A stretch of DNA of 64,000 nucleotides, taken from positions 248,001 to 312,000 of the forward strand of contig JAUTDP010000002.1 of the NCBI GenBank assembly GCA_033439795.1, given 5' to 3'. Made by a program: the position numbers and the translations under genes. Origin of the DNA: Sordaria brevicollis (Eukaryota > Ascomycota > Sordariomycetes > Sordariales > Sordariaceae). A model generated the notes under the pieces. The model was given only the letters and a program-made list of their open reading frames with translations. It ran no database searches and was not told the origin of the DNA. Numbering within the stretch: position 1 is the stretch's first letter; every line of letters starts with the position of its first letter. Shown here one piece after another: positions 13,528 through 24,436 of this stretch.

Positions 13528-15129
13528 TTAAAGGTAGGAAGCCTCAACAAGGAAGGCAGTCGTGAACTTGGCATGGCGGAGGATAGCATCCCACATGATG
13601 GTGGAGTAAGCCTGTGTGGAAACACCCGAACGGAGTCAGTCAGTCGGTCATCATCCTCGAACCATGTATGTATGCAACAACCAATCCATGAATCCATGCT
13701 ATGACATGAGATCACCGGGAGGGTTTGTTTCTTGAAGCTAGTGCAGTGCAGTGCAGTGCAGTACGCCCTGTACACACGCCTGGCAAGGTAAGAAGGCAAG
13801 GGAAGTGAATGGTAAAACTCACATCGTTGGGAGAGTGGTAGTAAGGAGTCGCGGTATCGATGGGCTCATCGCAGACGTAGGCGGCAGCTGTTTTTTTGTG
13901 TGTGTCCACAGGTCAGTCATCTTTCTTACTCTCATCCCTCTTTACCCCCTTCCCCAAAAGCATCACGAAGTATAGACTTGTACTCACGGAAACCGTTAGA
14001 CCTAGCACTAGCATGATCCGAGCATCCATACCCGCACCTATCGCTCGTCGTCGCGCCCGTATACGCCGTCGCGATAACCCGCGTGTACGCCGTCAGCGCG
14101 CTATCCACATAATCCGTATAAATCGAAATCTTGCCGCTGGGCGAGTACCCCGCCATATCCTGGTTCACCACAGCGTACACGCTCTTGCCCTGCGACTTGT
14201 AGCTGTTAAACACAGCAGCCGAGCCCAGAAGACCGCCCTCCTCGCCGGCGTAAAAGTGGAACTCGAGGGTGTCCTTGGGCGCGAACCGGGCGTTGGCCAA
14301 AACGCGAAGGGCTTCGAGGATGACAACCACGCCCGAGCCGTTGTCGTCGGCTCCTGGGCCACGGGCGGTGGAGGAGCCGCCGGTGGAGTCATAGTGCGCG
14401 GAAACGATGACGAGGTTGGAGCTGGTGCCGGGGATCTTGGCGATGATGGATGGTTGATTAAATGATGAGTGGGTGAATTTGGTCACGGTGATGGAAGGGT
14501 TGGCGGAGGCGACGGAGACGACGGTGTCGTAGAGCCAGGTTCCCGCTTGCGTGCCGTAGGTGGATTTGTAGTAGCGGTTGTAGAAGTTGGTGAGTGTGAG
14601 CAGCCAGGACTTGGGGTTGGTGACGGAGACTTGGGATAGCAGGGAGTTGACTTGGGTTTGGTGCGAGACGGAGGTTGGGTAGGTGATGGCTTGGGCGGAG
14701 AAGTCGGATTTGGTGGGGGCGCCGTCGGGGTTGGAGAGGGCGGTTAGGACGGAGGCGTCCTGGGAGATGTTAGCTGGGTTCGAGGCGAGGTGTATGTGGT
14801 TGGATTAAGGTCTGGTGTCGTGGGGGGTGGAAGGTTTGATCAAGGTTGAGGCTCTGTGAGTCTGTGCCGCTCGGATGTGGGTTGGGGTTTGCCGACATGG
14901 GATGGAAGATGGGATGAAAACTCACGGTGATGTCGGTGATATCAACAAAGCCAATGCGCTTGTTGCGGTAGTGAGTGATCTTTTGCTCCTCAGTCACCCA
15001 AGTGCCCTTATCCTCGGGGGAGGTCTTGATGAGACGAAGACCGGCAGCCTTGGCGGCACCGGCAGGAGGCACGGCGGCAACGAGGCCGGCCGAGCTGGCG
15101 AGGAGGGTGAAGACGGCCGAGGCACGCAT
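13528..15129 (-). CDS. lap1: Secreted leucine aminopeptidase, M28E family
   Basis: Zinc-dependent exopeptidase releasing N-terminal residues from peptides outside the cell. Four exons: 15129-14926, 14759-13988, 13887-13823 and 13611-13528, with introns of 166, 100 and 211 bp and phases 0, 1 and 0. All have GTGAGT donors and CAG-type acceptors. The product is 374 residues. A signal peptide covers roughly residues 1-19 (MRASAVFTLLASSAGLVAA), followed by a propeptide beginning RLIKTSPEDKG. The two-zinc site is complete: His190 (SAHYDS), Asp206 (GADDNGSG), catalytic Glu241 and ligand Glu242 (AGEEGGLLGS), Asp269 (NQDMAG) and His343 (YYHSPND). Length and motif order match fungal LAP1 and bacterial AAP-type enzymes. 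The symbol is by family resemblance only. The last intron holds a GTGCA microsatellite near 13740-13760. Confidence 0.93.
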
Positions 15130-15229
15130 GTTGTCGAGGGTGAGCGGTGGTGTTTGCGACGACGGACGGACAACTCAAGCAAACAGCAACCGGACAACAA
15201 GCGGATGAAGAGGAGCAAAGGATGCCATC

Positions 15230-15235
15230 TTTATA
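15230..15235 (-). promoter_or_regulatory. TATA box of the aminopeptidase gene
   Basis: TATAAA on the minus strand, about 100 bases upstream of the ATG at 15129. This is a common spacing for highly induced secreted-protease genes in fungi. Confidence 0.45.
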
Positions 15236-16686
15236 CCTCTTTCTTCAGCCCATGTCTCTTTTTCTTTTGTCGCGCTTTTCCACCGTCTCGCTCGGTCGGC
15301 ATGCCCGTTGAGGCCTGGCTTCATGTTGCTTGCTTGTCCGCTCTTCACAAATCCATGAACCCCGCGTTCCTCCTTCTCCTCTTTTCCTGTTTGCTGCTTG
15401 TTCGCAGTTCATGCACAGGCGAGCACGCGATAGTTTCTCTATCTGCGCGGTTAGCGGTTGGAACCATTGTCTCAACTACCTTCCTCTTTCTGCCCTTTTC
15501 AGCCACATCCAGGGCAGTCTATTGGATCATTAGGCTCAGCTTGCATCGTGGGGTTGAGAGGAAAGGGAACGATTGCCGAGTTACTTCCATGCATTCCTTC
15601 CCGATCAGTGGCTGCATGGTTTCTTGGTGAACCGGCCAACCAGCGTGAGACTTTTGGGGGAAGACCAAATGGTGGAGGCCAAGATCGACGCTTTCGGAGG
15701 GGTTTTAGCAGTGCCGGAGCTAGGCTGTTTCTGGCAGTTCAGTTTGCGACTGTACGGGGGCTGTGGGTGTTTGTGTGGTTGCATTCTCCGCGCTGGTTTC
15801 GTGGGAATAGCTGCTCACGCTGGAAATGGATTGGGAATTGGCAGCAAGATAAGAACTGTGAGTCGGATAGTATTCCAATTGCCCATTCTGGGACCTGCCC
15901 GATCCAGACTCGTTTACCCCTCCCCATTTGCGGACGTGCAAGTGGGATCAACAGGCACCCGAACATTGGCGAAACGACGGTGCCTTCTCCAAATGGATCA
16001 TGAGGGACACACACTCACGAACTCCAACTGCTTGATCTAGAAGCTGGCAAATTCGCCGACGCCGCCACGACAATATCGATGCAGGACCTGAACTAACGGC
16101 TCGGTGTGGCTTGATTGCCCTAGCTGAAGATGGGGGAGAGGAAAACGGTAGAGGGGTCCAGCCGGTGGTTTCCGGAGTGCTTGAATTGTTGGAACGGGCG
16201 CGGAAATGTTGAAGAAGTGGAAGATATTCCGCCCTTGCATGGGGGATAAGAGGAGGTTTGACCATTTCTGGGGTTTGTGAGCGTCGCGATGGACACAAAA
16301 ACCGCGGGCATCCGCGCAGAACACCAAATTTCCACATCGAATGCCAGAAGCGGGCCAGAGCATCGAGACCGATGTCTGGTACCGGGCAGTGTTTACTATG
16401 TGTGAACTTTCCTAGGGAAATTATACCTCGAGATTCACTCGGTGCTAACACTTGTGCTGGCAAGGCTTGATTGGGTCGAGCAGAGGTAAAAAAGCGGGGG
16501 AGGGCGGTGAGTCGAAGCAGTTCTAGGTACACGACAACCTCGACAATGGTAGAATGGTTGTTGTCATGAACCGAGACTTTACCACCAGATTCCGGCTCTG
16601 ACCAGCTCACCCGCGTCGTTTTTTTTCAGTTTGATCATATCGCCCTTCAACAAGATTTCCAAGTTGCCAAACATTCCGAGTTCATC
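15236..16686. other. Intergenic, no supported gene
   Basis: Divergent promoter region between the aminopeptidase (minus) and the 2EXR gene (plus). Overlapping open frames at 15458-16610 on both strands have no motifs, no splice logic and mirror each other, so I treat them as chance. Confidence 0.55.
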
Positions 16687-17634
16687 ATGGCGGCAACAAT
16701 AACAGCAACAACCTTCCACCACTTCCCCCTCCTCCCCACCGAGATCCGTCTCATGATATGGGAGTCAGCCATCCTCCCCCGCACGGTCGACATCCGCCCT
16801 CACCTCTACCGTCGCCCATACCACAGCGTAACGGTGCCATATGTAGACGAAGAAGGGCAACAGCACTGGGGGCCCACACTGGCTTGCATGAGATGCATCC
16901 TCGACGTCAAATCCGCCAAAGTGCCACCCACGCCGGCCCTCTTGCACGTCTGTCGCGAGTCGCGCGAGGTGGCTTTGCAGTTCAAAGGCGGCTACGTGAA
17001 GGCCTTCTCCAAGGAGTCCAAGTTCTGTTCACATGATGAATCGAACGACGACGATAGTAACATCAGCCAGCATTGTCGGGAGTGTCGGTATTACGCAAGC
17101 ACCAGGTCCAGCCCCCAGTATATCTGGGTCAACTTTGAGCTGGACACAATTTTTACTGGTGTCGCGTATGGCGCTGCTTGTGGGCCGAAGGACGGCGACA
17201 CAATTAAGCAGGTGAAACTGGACTTGCATCACTGTGGACAACGGGTAGGACCCGCCTGGAAGCACCTCGTGATTTCCCAACTCAAATCGCTGGTTGATGG
17301 ATTAGCCCAGCTGGAAGAGATATCTCTGTGGATGCGTCACAACGATTATCCTGGTGGGTTGCCGTACTTTTGGATATATCCTGCATGCCCCTGGGAAGGG
17401 GAATGGAGATATGAAGGCCAGTTGACGGGGTGGAGAGTTGTGAATTATTACTCGGTTAGATATAGGGATGGCGAGGAACAAATTGGAAGCAGAACGAAGG
17501 AGGATGGAAGGACGAATGGGACCAGGTTCTATGTTTTGGTTCTTAGAAAATTTCCAGAACTCGACCAGAGATTGGTATACTACTTGAGGCGGTTGGAAGC
17601 TCGGGTCTTTGGTACAGAGGTGGTGGATAATTAG
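16687..17634 (+). CDS. 2EXR domain protein
   Basis: Single-exon gene of 315 residues. The N-terminus carries the fungal 2EXR signature: FHHFPLLPTEIRLMIWESAI at residues 10-29, where the P-x-E-I-R-x-x-I-W core is the defining motif. It is followed by P-A-L-L-H-V-C-R-E-S-R-E-V at about residues 83-95. A long variable C-terminal half contains the third conserved block, YIWVNFELDTIF. 2EXR proteins form large expanded families in Pezizomycotina and have no established biochemical function. The ATG context (TCATCATGG) is good and the frame is intact. A decayed second copy follows 300 bp downstream. Confidence 0.85.
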   Translation: MAATITATTFHHFPLLPTEIRLMIWESAILPRTVDIRPHLYRRPYHSVTVPYVDEEGQQHWGPTLACMRCILDVKSAKVPPTPALLHVCRESREVALQFKGGYVKAFSKESKFCSHDESNDDDSNISQHCRECRYYASTRSSPQYIWVNFELDTIFTGVAYGAACGPKDGDTIKQVKLDLHHCGQRVGPAWKHLVISQLKSLVDGLAQLEEISLWMRHNDYPGGLPYFWIYPACPWEGEWRYEGQLTGWRVVNYYSVRYRDGEEQIGSRTKEDGRTNGTRFYVLVLRKFPELDQRLVYYLRRLEARVFGTEVVDN

Positions 17635-17940
17635 GAAGAAGAAACTAGATGCACGGATTCCCCGCCAGCTTAAACCTTTATACCCCTGAGCCCTCTTCCT
17701 AGCGCCCATTGCACCTTCCACACGGTTATTGGGAAGCTACTAGTGGCGACGAACCTACAAGCGGAAAAACTGAAATGTTATATCATCCCGGAGCGCCTGT
17801 TTTTACGGTCGGCATCAGACTTACTTATGTACCTCTAGCATCAAAGCCTCCGACCATACATCCCACAGATTGCGCGCCGCCAGAGTGTTTGTTACGACCA
17901 GCTCATCAAAACATCACCCCTAGGCCTTTTTCAGATCAAA

Positions 17941-18287
17941 ATGTCCCAACCCACCTCCCCAACCACAGCCCCCAACACCTTCCACACCTTCCACCCCTTC
18001 CCCCGTCTTCCCTTAAAGCTTCGCCTCATGATCTGGGAAGCGACCTCTTGCCACGCCAGGTTTAAGTCGACGTCCAAACCTTCAATCGTCCACCCATCCG
18101 GCGCTTAGTCCTTTTTACGCCCGAGCCCGCAATCCTCTCAACCTGCCAGGAATCCCGCAAAGTAGGCCTGAGAGTTACAAGAGGGAGTGGACTTCGCCTG
18201 ACGGCACCTCTTTGGGGATTTGGCTAAGTTCCGAACTGGACAAGTTCAAATGGACACCGGAGGCACTGCCGCTTTTGATAATTTGAT
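17941..18287 (+). pseudogene. Frameshifted 2EXR gene relic
   Basis: An ATG at 17941 opens a frame encoding F-H-T-F-H-P-F-P-R-L-P-L-K-L-R-L-M-I-W-E, the 2EXR N-terminal motif. The frame then runs to a TAG. In another frame the second motif appears (P-A-I-L-S-T-C-Q-E-S-R-K-V), then a third block, G-I-W-L-S-S-E-L-D-K-F, matching YIWVNFELD of the upstream gene. At least one frameshift and deletions separate the blocks, and stops follow. It lies head-to-tail with 16687-17634, so it is probably a tandem duplicate. Decay is by indels, not by the A/T-biased pattern of the RIP blocks. Confidence 0.7.
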
Positions 18288-21017
18288 GGGTCTCTCTCTT
18301 TTTCCCATGGATGCAGCTTACGCTTAGAAGTTAGAGAACAACTCGGAAGCGACTGCTGGTCGTTCAGTCATTAGAGGTAGGTACCACTAGACGAGATGGT
18401 GCATTTGCAGTGCCTTCGCTCCAGCATTGTGGGCAAAGACAAAGACCATGCTAAATAAGAAGCAGGGTATGTTTTGCGATAAGCCATTCGAGGTATGGTA
18501 CGGTTAAAGAAGAAGATCGTTCAGAAAGGATATACCTCAAGGTTAGAAGAGAAGTGGTGGATACGAACAAAGGCGCAAGCAACGCAAGAAAGTGCGAGTT
18601 AAAGGGCGAACGATCACTACCTACCTACCTCTATTATGCTTGTTCATGCAGAACATGTCAGTCCCATTCAAATGTGCAAGCTAACGGCCAAACGCAACTT
18701 GTCCAATATTGATCCCTCGCTCTTAAAGCCTGGTGGTTTTAGGGAAGCTCCCTTGCAACATATCGACAGTCCTGGTAAACCTGAACTTCACACTGCTGTA
18801 TGTCTTCTTCAAGCTGAAGTCTAGCAATGTCCTTGAAGTGTGAGAGTAAGGCCATTGATGATCTAGCTCGGCACTACGAGGTGCCCGCCCAATGTCCAGT
18901 GTCCTCTGCACCTTCCAGCCTCGCCGCGGCTGTGATTCAAGCCTGCAGCACTACCAGACCTCAAGTGCTCTTTCCAGGATTCCATTCTTTCGCCTTGTCT
19001 TGTCTTGTGTCTCGAGGAATCGTTGTCCCTTGTCAACATGATATATCCGCTTGCTTTACCCCTTGTAGTAATGGGATAGCTATGTTCGTTCGCTTCGACT
19101 GTACGGAATCGTCTGGTAGTGTCGGCGCTCGTAGTCGTTTTCGAGCCAGGAGGTCGTACCAGAAATAGATATCCTTAACTCCGTCGTTATTGACCGGGGG
19201 GAACCTGTAGAGTATTCTCGTCAGCACATCATTCGTGAACATGGATAGAAAAGGAAGTGCAACCAGTGCCAGTCGGCCTTTGCTCTTCTCAGGTATTTCT
19301 GCACCAAACTTCGCCGACTGGCCCTTACCTCTAGTCCACATGCCAATCCCGATCTCCTTGCTTTGTTCCCTCCTTCTCACATTCTCCTTCCTTCGTTGGT
19401 CTCTAACCTCCTTGTTTGATGTATTGGCTGTTCAGCAAGGGGATTGCTTCCTTGTTGCCCATGCCCTTTGCCAGGCCTAGCTACAGGAAGAAGATAGTTT
19501 CAAGGACTCTCCAGCAACCACCTCAACTGAATATCATGAAACGAGGTTACGAATGCCTCTGTCCTTGTTCTCGTGATTTCTGATTTTTGTTCCAAGCCAA
19601 AGAAGGGTGAAACTTGAAAGCAAGTGCCAAAGCGCTTGGAAAGCTGTCCCAGCAGGCATGAGTCCCTAGCTGTTCCGGTGGTCGTCGGAGTTGGATACGA
19701 GTGTCTCCCTCCACCATATGATCAGACAAAGCCGGAATGAATGCTATGGCAAGAAGTAGCGAAGCTGCTGCTTCTATCCGTCGGGTATTCTCTACCTGTA
19801 CATGTACCTCATGCCTACCGCTAGGCTAGGTATCATGACTGTGCCTGGCAAGCTCTTGACATCAAGTCTCCCTCGCCATTCCCTCGTCGGCGGTCTCCTT
19901 CGGTCTGTCGCGCCAAGCTCAGAGCTGGGGCGTGGGTTTGTCGTTGACTCGTTGTTCATGGCGGGATTTTAAACAGAAGAACTCAGCTCCGACACTCTCA
20001 AGTTGTGTCCCTACCCAGCGCCAAATCTGTCGCGCAACCCTTCCCGGCCTCGGCATCAATTTGTGGGTGTATCGGAAGCTATTCTTTTCTCTTGATATGT
20101 GAACCGGTCGGAAGAAGAAGCTATCTGGCCTGATTAGGGTAGGGATGAGGCCTGGCTTCATCTCCCCGCGGGAGGAACGGCGGTCGAGGAATCTTGCTTT
20201 CGGAAGAAGGGGCTTGGCTAGGAGACATGCGGCTGCCTTAGGCTGGGCTACATCTTGTCAGGAGCTCAGCTTGGAATTGTCGTTCTTCGTACTTCGTTGC
20301 TTGTCTAGAGGTAGTCTCGGTAGACGAAGAGAGGGCGTGCTAGCGCGGCGGCCGATATGGAGGAAGAGATTGGGACTCCAAGAGGGTTGAAGGCGCTCGC
20401 CAATCGTTCCAGTGCTAGGCTTTCGAGCAAAACGAGGAGAACGTCTGGTGTTGTTGATGATATCGAGAGGAGAGCGGGTATCGTCGTTGCTCGGCTTCGT
20501 TGATGTGTCAGTCCGTGAAATGGATGACAGACCGTTGAGGATGGGAGTGCTGAGTGATTGTGGGTGGCCAAGTCGAGATACCTCTAGACGATGAGGATTG
20601 TAAGAGGGGGGCAGCAGAAAGGCGAGGGGTGGACTGATGCTTGTTGGATGTTAAATGCTTGCGCTGACTCGGATCGTAGGTCTAGGTCGAGGAAAGCGAT
20701 GTGAAAGCAGATGATATTAAGTAGCAGCAGGTCCGTCTTTGGAGACGAAGATACGAGCAAAACTAGCATCTTTTGGTCTGTCTCGCTGTCTTCGAAACCA
20801 GTAGAAGGCTCTCACCACTTCACCAGTGCCTTCTCCCGAGAAAGACGTAGATGGGGCCTCGAAGAAAGAGTAGCAATAGATCAAGGATAAGACCAAGATG
20901 CCCAAGGCTACAATCCCCCCTATAAACAGACTCGGGAGGACCAGTTAGTTAGTTTCCCTCCTGCCGTCAAGCATCAGACTACCATGACGGTCTCCGTCTT
21001 ACTGGTAGCCAGTAAGC
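18288..21017. other. Intergenic, no supported gene
   Basis: No coding region with motif or splice support. Five copies of the octamer TACCTCTA/TAGAGGTA lie here: 18372, 18626, 19326, 20306 and 20579. Short open frames are scattered on both strands. Confidence 0.5.
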
Positions 21018-21438
21018 TCAGCCTAGCTAGGACCCCATCGTCGTCCTGATTTGCCAGGCCGGCTCCGGGAGGAAAAAGCACAGGGATTTGTTGCCCCCCT
21101 GACACTGGCAGACACTGGCAGAAGGCAGTCGGTCCCGTTTGTTTACACGATACCCCTCCATGTATGTGACTCCCGTTGACTGTTTTTTTCCTTTCCCTTT
21201 TCCTCTTTTCTTTCTTCGGCCAACACGAACAATTCGAACTTTGACCACCAACGCTGCTCCCCATCTGCAACAGTAAGTACGTCAAGATTCTCATCGAACT
21301 CCTTCTCGTCTTTATCAAACCTGTCCAAGACGTTCCCCATTTCCTGTCGTCCAACCTGGTTCCTTTGTAAATCCCAGGTCACTCAAAGGCCATTCACCTT
21401 TCGAGCACTTGCAAGAAGGAATGACTAACACCTAGGAG
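21018..21438 (+). repeat. Duplicated promoter/leader, copy A
   Basis: Similar along its length to 27640-28074. Shared landmarks are ATTTGCCAG, CCCCTGACACTGGCAGA, GATACCCCTCCAT, a CT-rich block and a leader intron. The intron in this copy runs 21273-21435 (GTAAGT donor, GACTAAC branch, CTAG acceptor), ending three bases before the ATG. Retention of the intron in both copies supports transcription of the downstream RNase H gene. Confidence 0.7.
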
Positions 21439-23283
21439 ATGAACAACACTACTACTCCCTTCGCTGGTCACCCCCGCCCCCAGCCGCACCCCCAGTCCGT
21501 CGTCGCGGAGGTCGAGGACCTCTCCCGGCAACTGGCCCAAAAGATGAGGGAGGAGAGGAACAGGCTGGAGAAGGCCTGGTACAACGGCCTGATGGCGATG
21601 AAAGGCCGTGAGTTCCCCCCATTTCTTACCTCTACCTTTATTCGACAGCATACTTTGCGTCGTGGACACTTTGGCAAAGGTCAACGTCGCTTCATTCATA
21701 GAGAGAAAACATCAGCGCATTCCAAGCCAAACCTACCTCACTTCTGCGCACTGCTTTCTTGAAGACGTGGGTGGGATACCTTCAACTACGAAGGCAGAGT
21801 AATCAACACAGCAGCAACGTCAACCATAAGCAAACAAGGTTCATCACCATCCGACAAAGCAAAAAAGTCATAGTATGCGTACCTGATCAGTCGCTATTGC
21901 GGTAGAAACTCTGGAGCGCAAGGAGCTTGTCCCGTTGGCAGACTTTTCCAGGATTTCCCGACTCACATGGAGTGCGCTGAGGCTTCTTTGGCTTGGAGTG
22001 GCTGGTCTCTTCTCTCTTGATTAAACAGGAATTGTCAATCCTGCTCTGTCTTTCTTGCTGTTTGTGTACGCACAGAGTTTGGAAGAACTCTTCTTCACTT
22101 ACATGCCTCGACTGCTTGGATTTAGAACAAGAAAGATCCCTCCTGGCCTTCAGTACTGGTCTGAGGTCCTCTACACAAGAGCATTCCTAGAACAAGCGCA
22201 GTGTTAGAAGTTTATTTGTGGTTTAGACACTCGAACTAACCGTTGATTTTCCCCACAGAGTACCCCCGTTTCTTCAATGGTCGCGTCACCATCAACGACG
22301 AGAAGGACGAGAGCGGCGTCTACGCCCTCGCCTACCAGACCGCCGAAGCTGCTGCCGGCCACGTCAACAGCCGCGAAGACACCCAAGTGGTGATCTTTGC
22401 CGACGCTGCCATGGTCCCAACCAGGCAGACCAACACCTCTGCCGGAGTCGGTGTTGCGTTCCGTCGCCATGACCCCATGGTGGCGGACGCACCCGACGGC
22501 ATGGTAAGTGTTTGGGTGGCCTGGCCTGTGCGGACCGAGGACGAGCCGCTCAACTCGACGGGCGCAGAGATCCTGGCCCTCTCCTACGGCCTCCACGTCG
22601 CCATGGTGGAGCTGTACCGTTTGGAGGCTCGCCTGGTGGCTGAGGAGAAGAAGAGGCAGGAGGAAAAGGACGAGAGAAGGGCGGCGAGAAGGCAGGCCAA
22701 GCACCACCGCAGAGCGCCTGAAAGGGCGAGAAGGCGGGCCCGCGACAGGCTGACAAAGAGCAAAGCACAGCGCCGGCAGGAAAAGGCAGCAAGGAAGAAG
22801 ATGCGGGCGGAAGGAAGAAAGCTGAGGCAGCAGAAGAGAGCCGAAAGGCTCAGGAAGCGCCGCACCAAGGTCACCGTCAAGCTCTTTACCGACTCGGCGG
22901 CTGCCCTCCTCTTGCTGGACGGCCAGCTTCCCATCACCGCCGATTCCGGCTTGCGCATGCCGGCCGTGGAGGCCATCAGGCAGTCCATGGAGCTCAAGAG
23001 GCGCTTTGTCAACCGCGCGGAGGCCTCGGCTGTCATGGATGTCAGCCTCGAGCTGCACTGGGTGCCCGGTCATGGCCGCTCTGGTGGTGAGGCGTCGCGG
23101 CGTCTGCATAAGAAGGCCGACCAGGAAGCCACAAAAGCCCGGGACATGGCTTCAACAAACCCCGACAACTGGCGGAGGCGTAGAGGAAGCTTCTGGCGCT
23201 CACCCGCCGAGCTCGCCGACCTGAACGGCGACTTACCCGAGTGTGACGAGCCACCGGTAACCTTTGCTCTCGAGCATTGCTGA
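21439..23283 (+). CDS. RNase H-fold protein with Lys/Arg-rich insertion, copy A
   Basis: Predicted exons 21439-21607 and 22259-23283 (651-bp intron, GTGAGT donor, CTAAC branch, CACAG acceptor, phase 1) encode 397 residues. The RNase H core is visible: Asp105 (QVVIFADAA), Glu160 (LNSTGAEILAL), Asp268 (KLFTDSAAALLLL), then HWVPGHGRSGG (His328) and a late Asp344, in the order expected for cleavage of RNA in RNA/DNA hybrids. Between the Glu helix and the third Asp strand, residues about 184-258 are an extreme Arg/Lys/Glu-rich insertion. This is where RNase HI carries its basic protrusion. The N-terminus has a charged helix (QLAQKMREERNRLEKAW). A paralog lies at 28075-30682. The cellular role is unknown. 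The long intron contains a segment conserved in the paralog, so a further exon is possible. Confidence 0.8.
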
Positions 23284-23479
23284 GTCCTCGCTGGCCAGCA
23301 GCAGCAGCTCCTCTCCGGGTAGACCTCGCGGTCTCCCTGGCCCAAACACTTTCGACCTCGGCCACACCAAACGCAACAGCAACAAAAGTAGCAACAGAAG
23401 CAGACAAAGAAGAAGAACAGGAACAAGATAGAAGAAGTAGAAGAGTGAAAGAGAAAGAGTTGTGGCTCGAGGGGTGCCT

Positions 23480-24420
23480 TTGGATCCTCTCGTCCCTGCT
23501 CTCTTCATCACGCCTGACTTCAGTCGGGTACTCTTTCCTCTTTTGTTCTTTGCCAAGCCTGGCTGTCATTTCCGGCACCAGTTGTTCTTTCCTTCGGTTA
23601 CGACTTTCGCCCTTTACCCATGGGCTACGCCTTCTGTTTTCGCTCTCTGTTTGGCCTTGCTTTGCTCCCGGTCCTCGTCGCTCTTGCCTGGTCTCCCTGG
23701 TCGGTTTTCTTCGGTCTTTTTTTACCCCCTCGCCTTTCGTCGCTCTTGCCTGGTCTTTTCTTGTCGGTTTTCCTCGGCCTTCCTTTCTCCCCTCTCGGTC
23801 TTCGTCTCTCGGGCCTGGTCTCTTTCGTCGGTTTTCCTGGGCCTTTTGCTCTTGCGGTCTTGCCTTTTGTCGACTCGCGCCTCCGTTTTTTTCCTCTTCC
23901 TCTTCGGCAACCGCGGTCTCTTTCGGCTTTTTCTTTCTCGGCTTCTCGTTTTTCGGCTGTTGTCTCTCTCGCGGCTTTTCTTTCGGTCTTCTGCTCGGCC
24001 TTTCCTGCGGTCTTGCTCCCCGGTTTCGGCTCCGGTTACCTCTTCGTCGTTTTCTTCCGGCTCGCCTGCTCGTTTTTTCTCTCGGGGTGTGCCTTCTCTC
24101 GTCCGGTTTTCTTTCGGCTGTTTTTGCTCGGCCTTTCGGCGGACTTGCCCGGTCTTGACTCCGGTCACCTCGTTCTCTTTCTCGGTCCGTCTGGTCGTTT
24201 TCTCGGCTGTTCTTTCTCTCGTCCGGTTTTTTTCGGGTTTTATTCGGCTTATTTCTGCCGCCGGATCTCTCTCCTTCGTTCGCCTGCGGTTGTTTTTCCC
24301 GCCTTTTTTTGCTTGCGGTCGTCTTGTTCTCGGTCGGTCGCTGGCCGCTGCTTCTTCGGCCGTTCCTCTCTTCGCCTGGTTCGGTTCCAGGAGATCTGGC
24401 TGTCTGGCGGCAGTAAAAGC
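23480..24420. repeat. Pyrimidine-rich, imperfectly repetitive tract
   Basis: The plus strand is overwhelmingly C/T with interspersed CGG for about 940 bases, starting some 200 bases after the RNase H copy A stop. Degenerate tandem units are visible. Around 23676, 23735 and 23801 the phrase CTTGCCTGGTCT...TCGGTTTTC recurs about every 60 bases. A longer unit with GCTCGGCCTTTC recurs at about 23995 and 24128. Because one strand lacks stop-forming purine patterns, all plus frames and some minus frames are open, so the long ORFs here are artefacts of composition. It could be a 3' region, a replication or transcription barrier, or a decayed minisatellite. Confidence 0.7.
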
Positions 24421-24436
24421 TTCTGGATTTTGGCAT

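Noticed and set aside
22204..23109. 301-codon minus-strand ORF
   Set aside because: Shadow of RNase H copy A; the plus strand carries the RNase H core residues.
23042..24436. 464-codon minus-strand ORF, very Lys/Arg/Glu-rich, plus 270-360 codon plus-strand ORFs in the same place
   Set aside because: All arise from the pyrimidine-rich tract, which removes stop codons from several frames at once. No domain, no start context and no splice signals, and the minus ORF overlaps the 3' end of the RNase H copy A coding exon.
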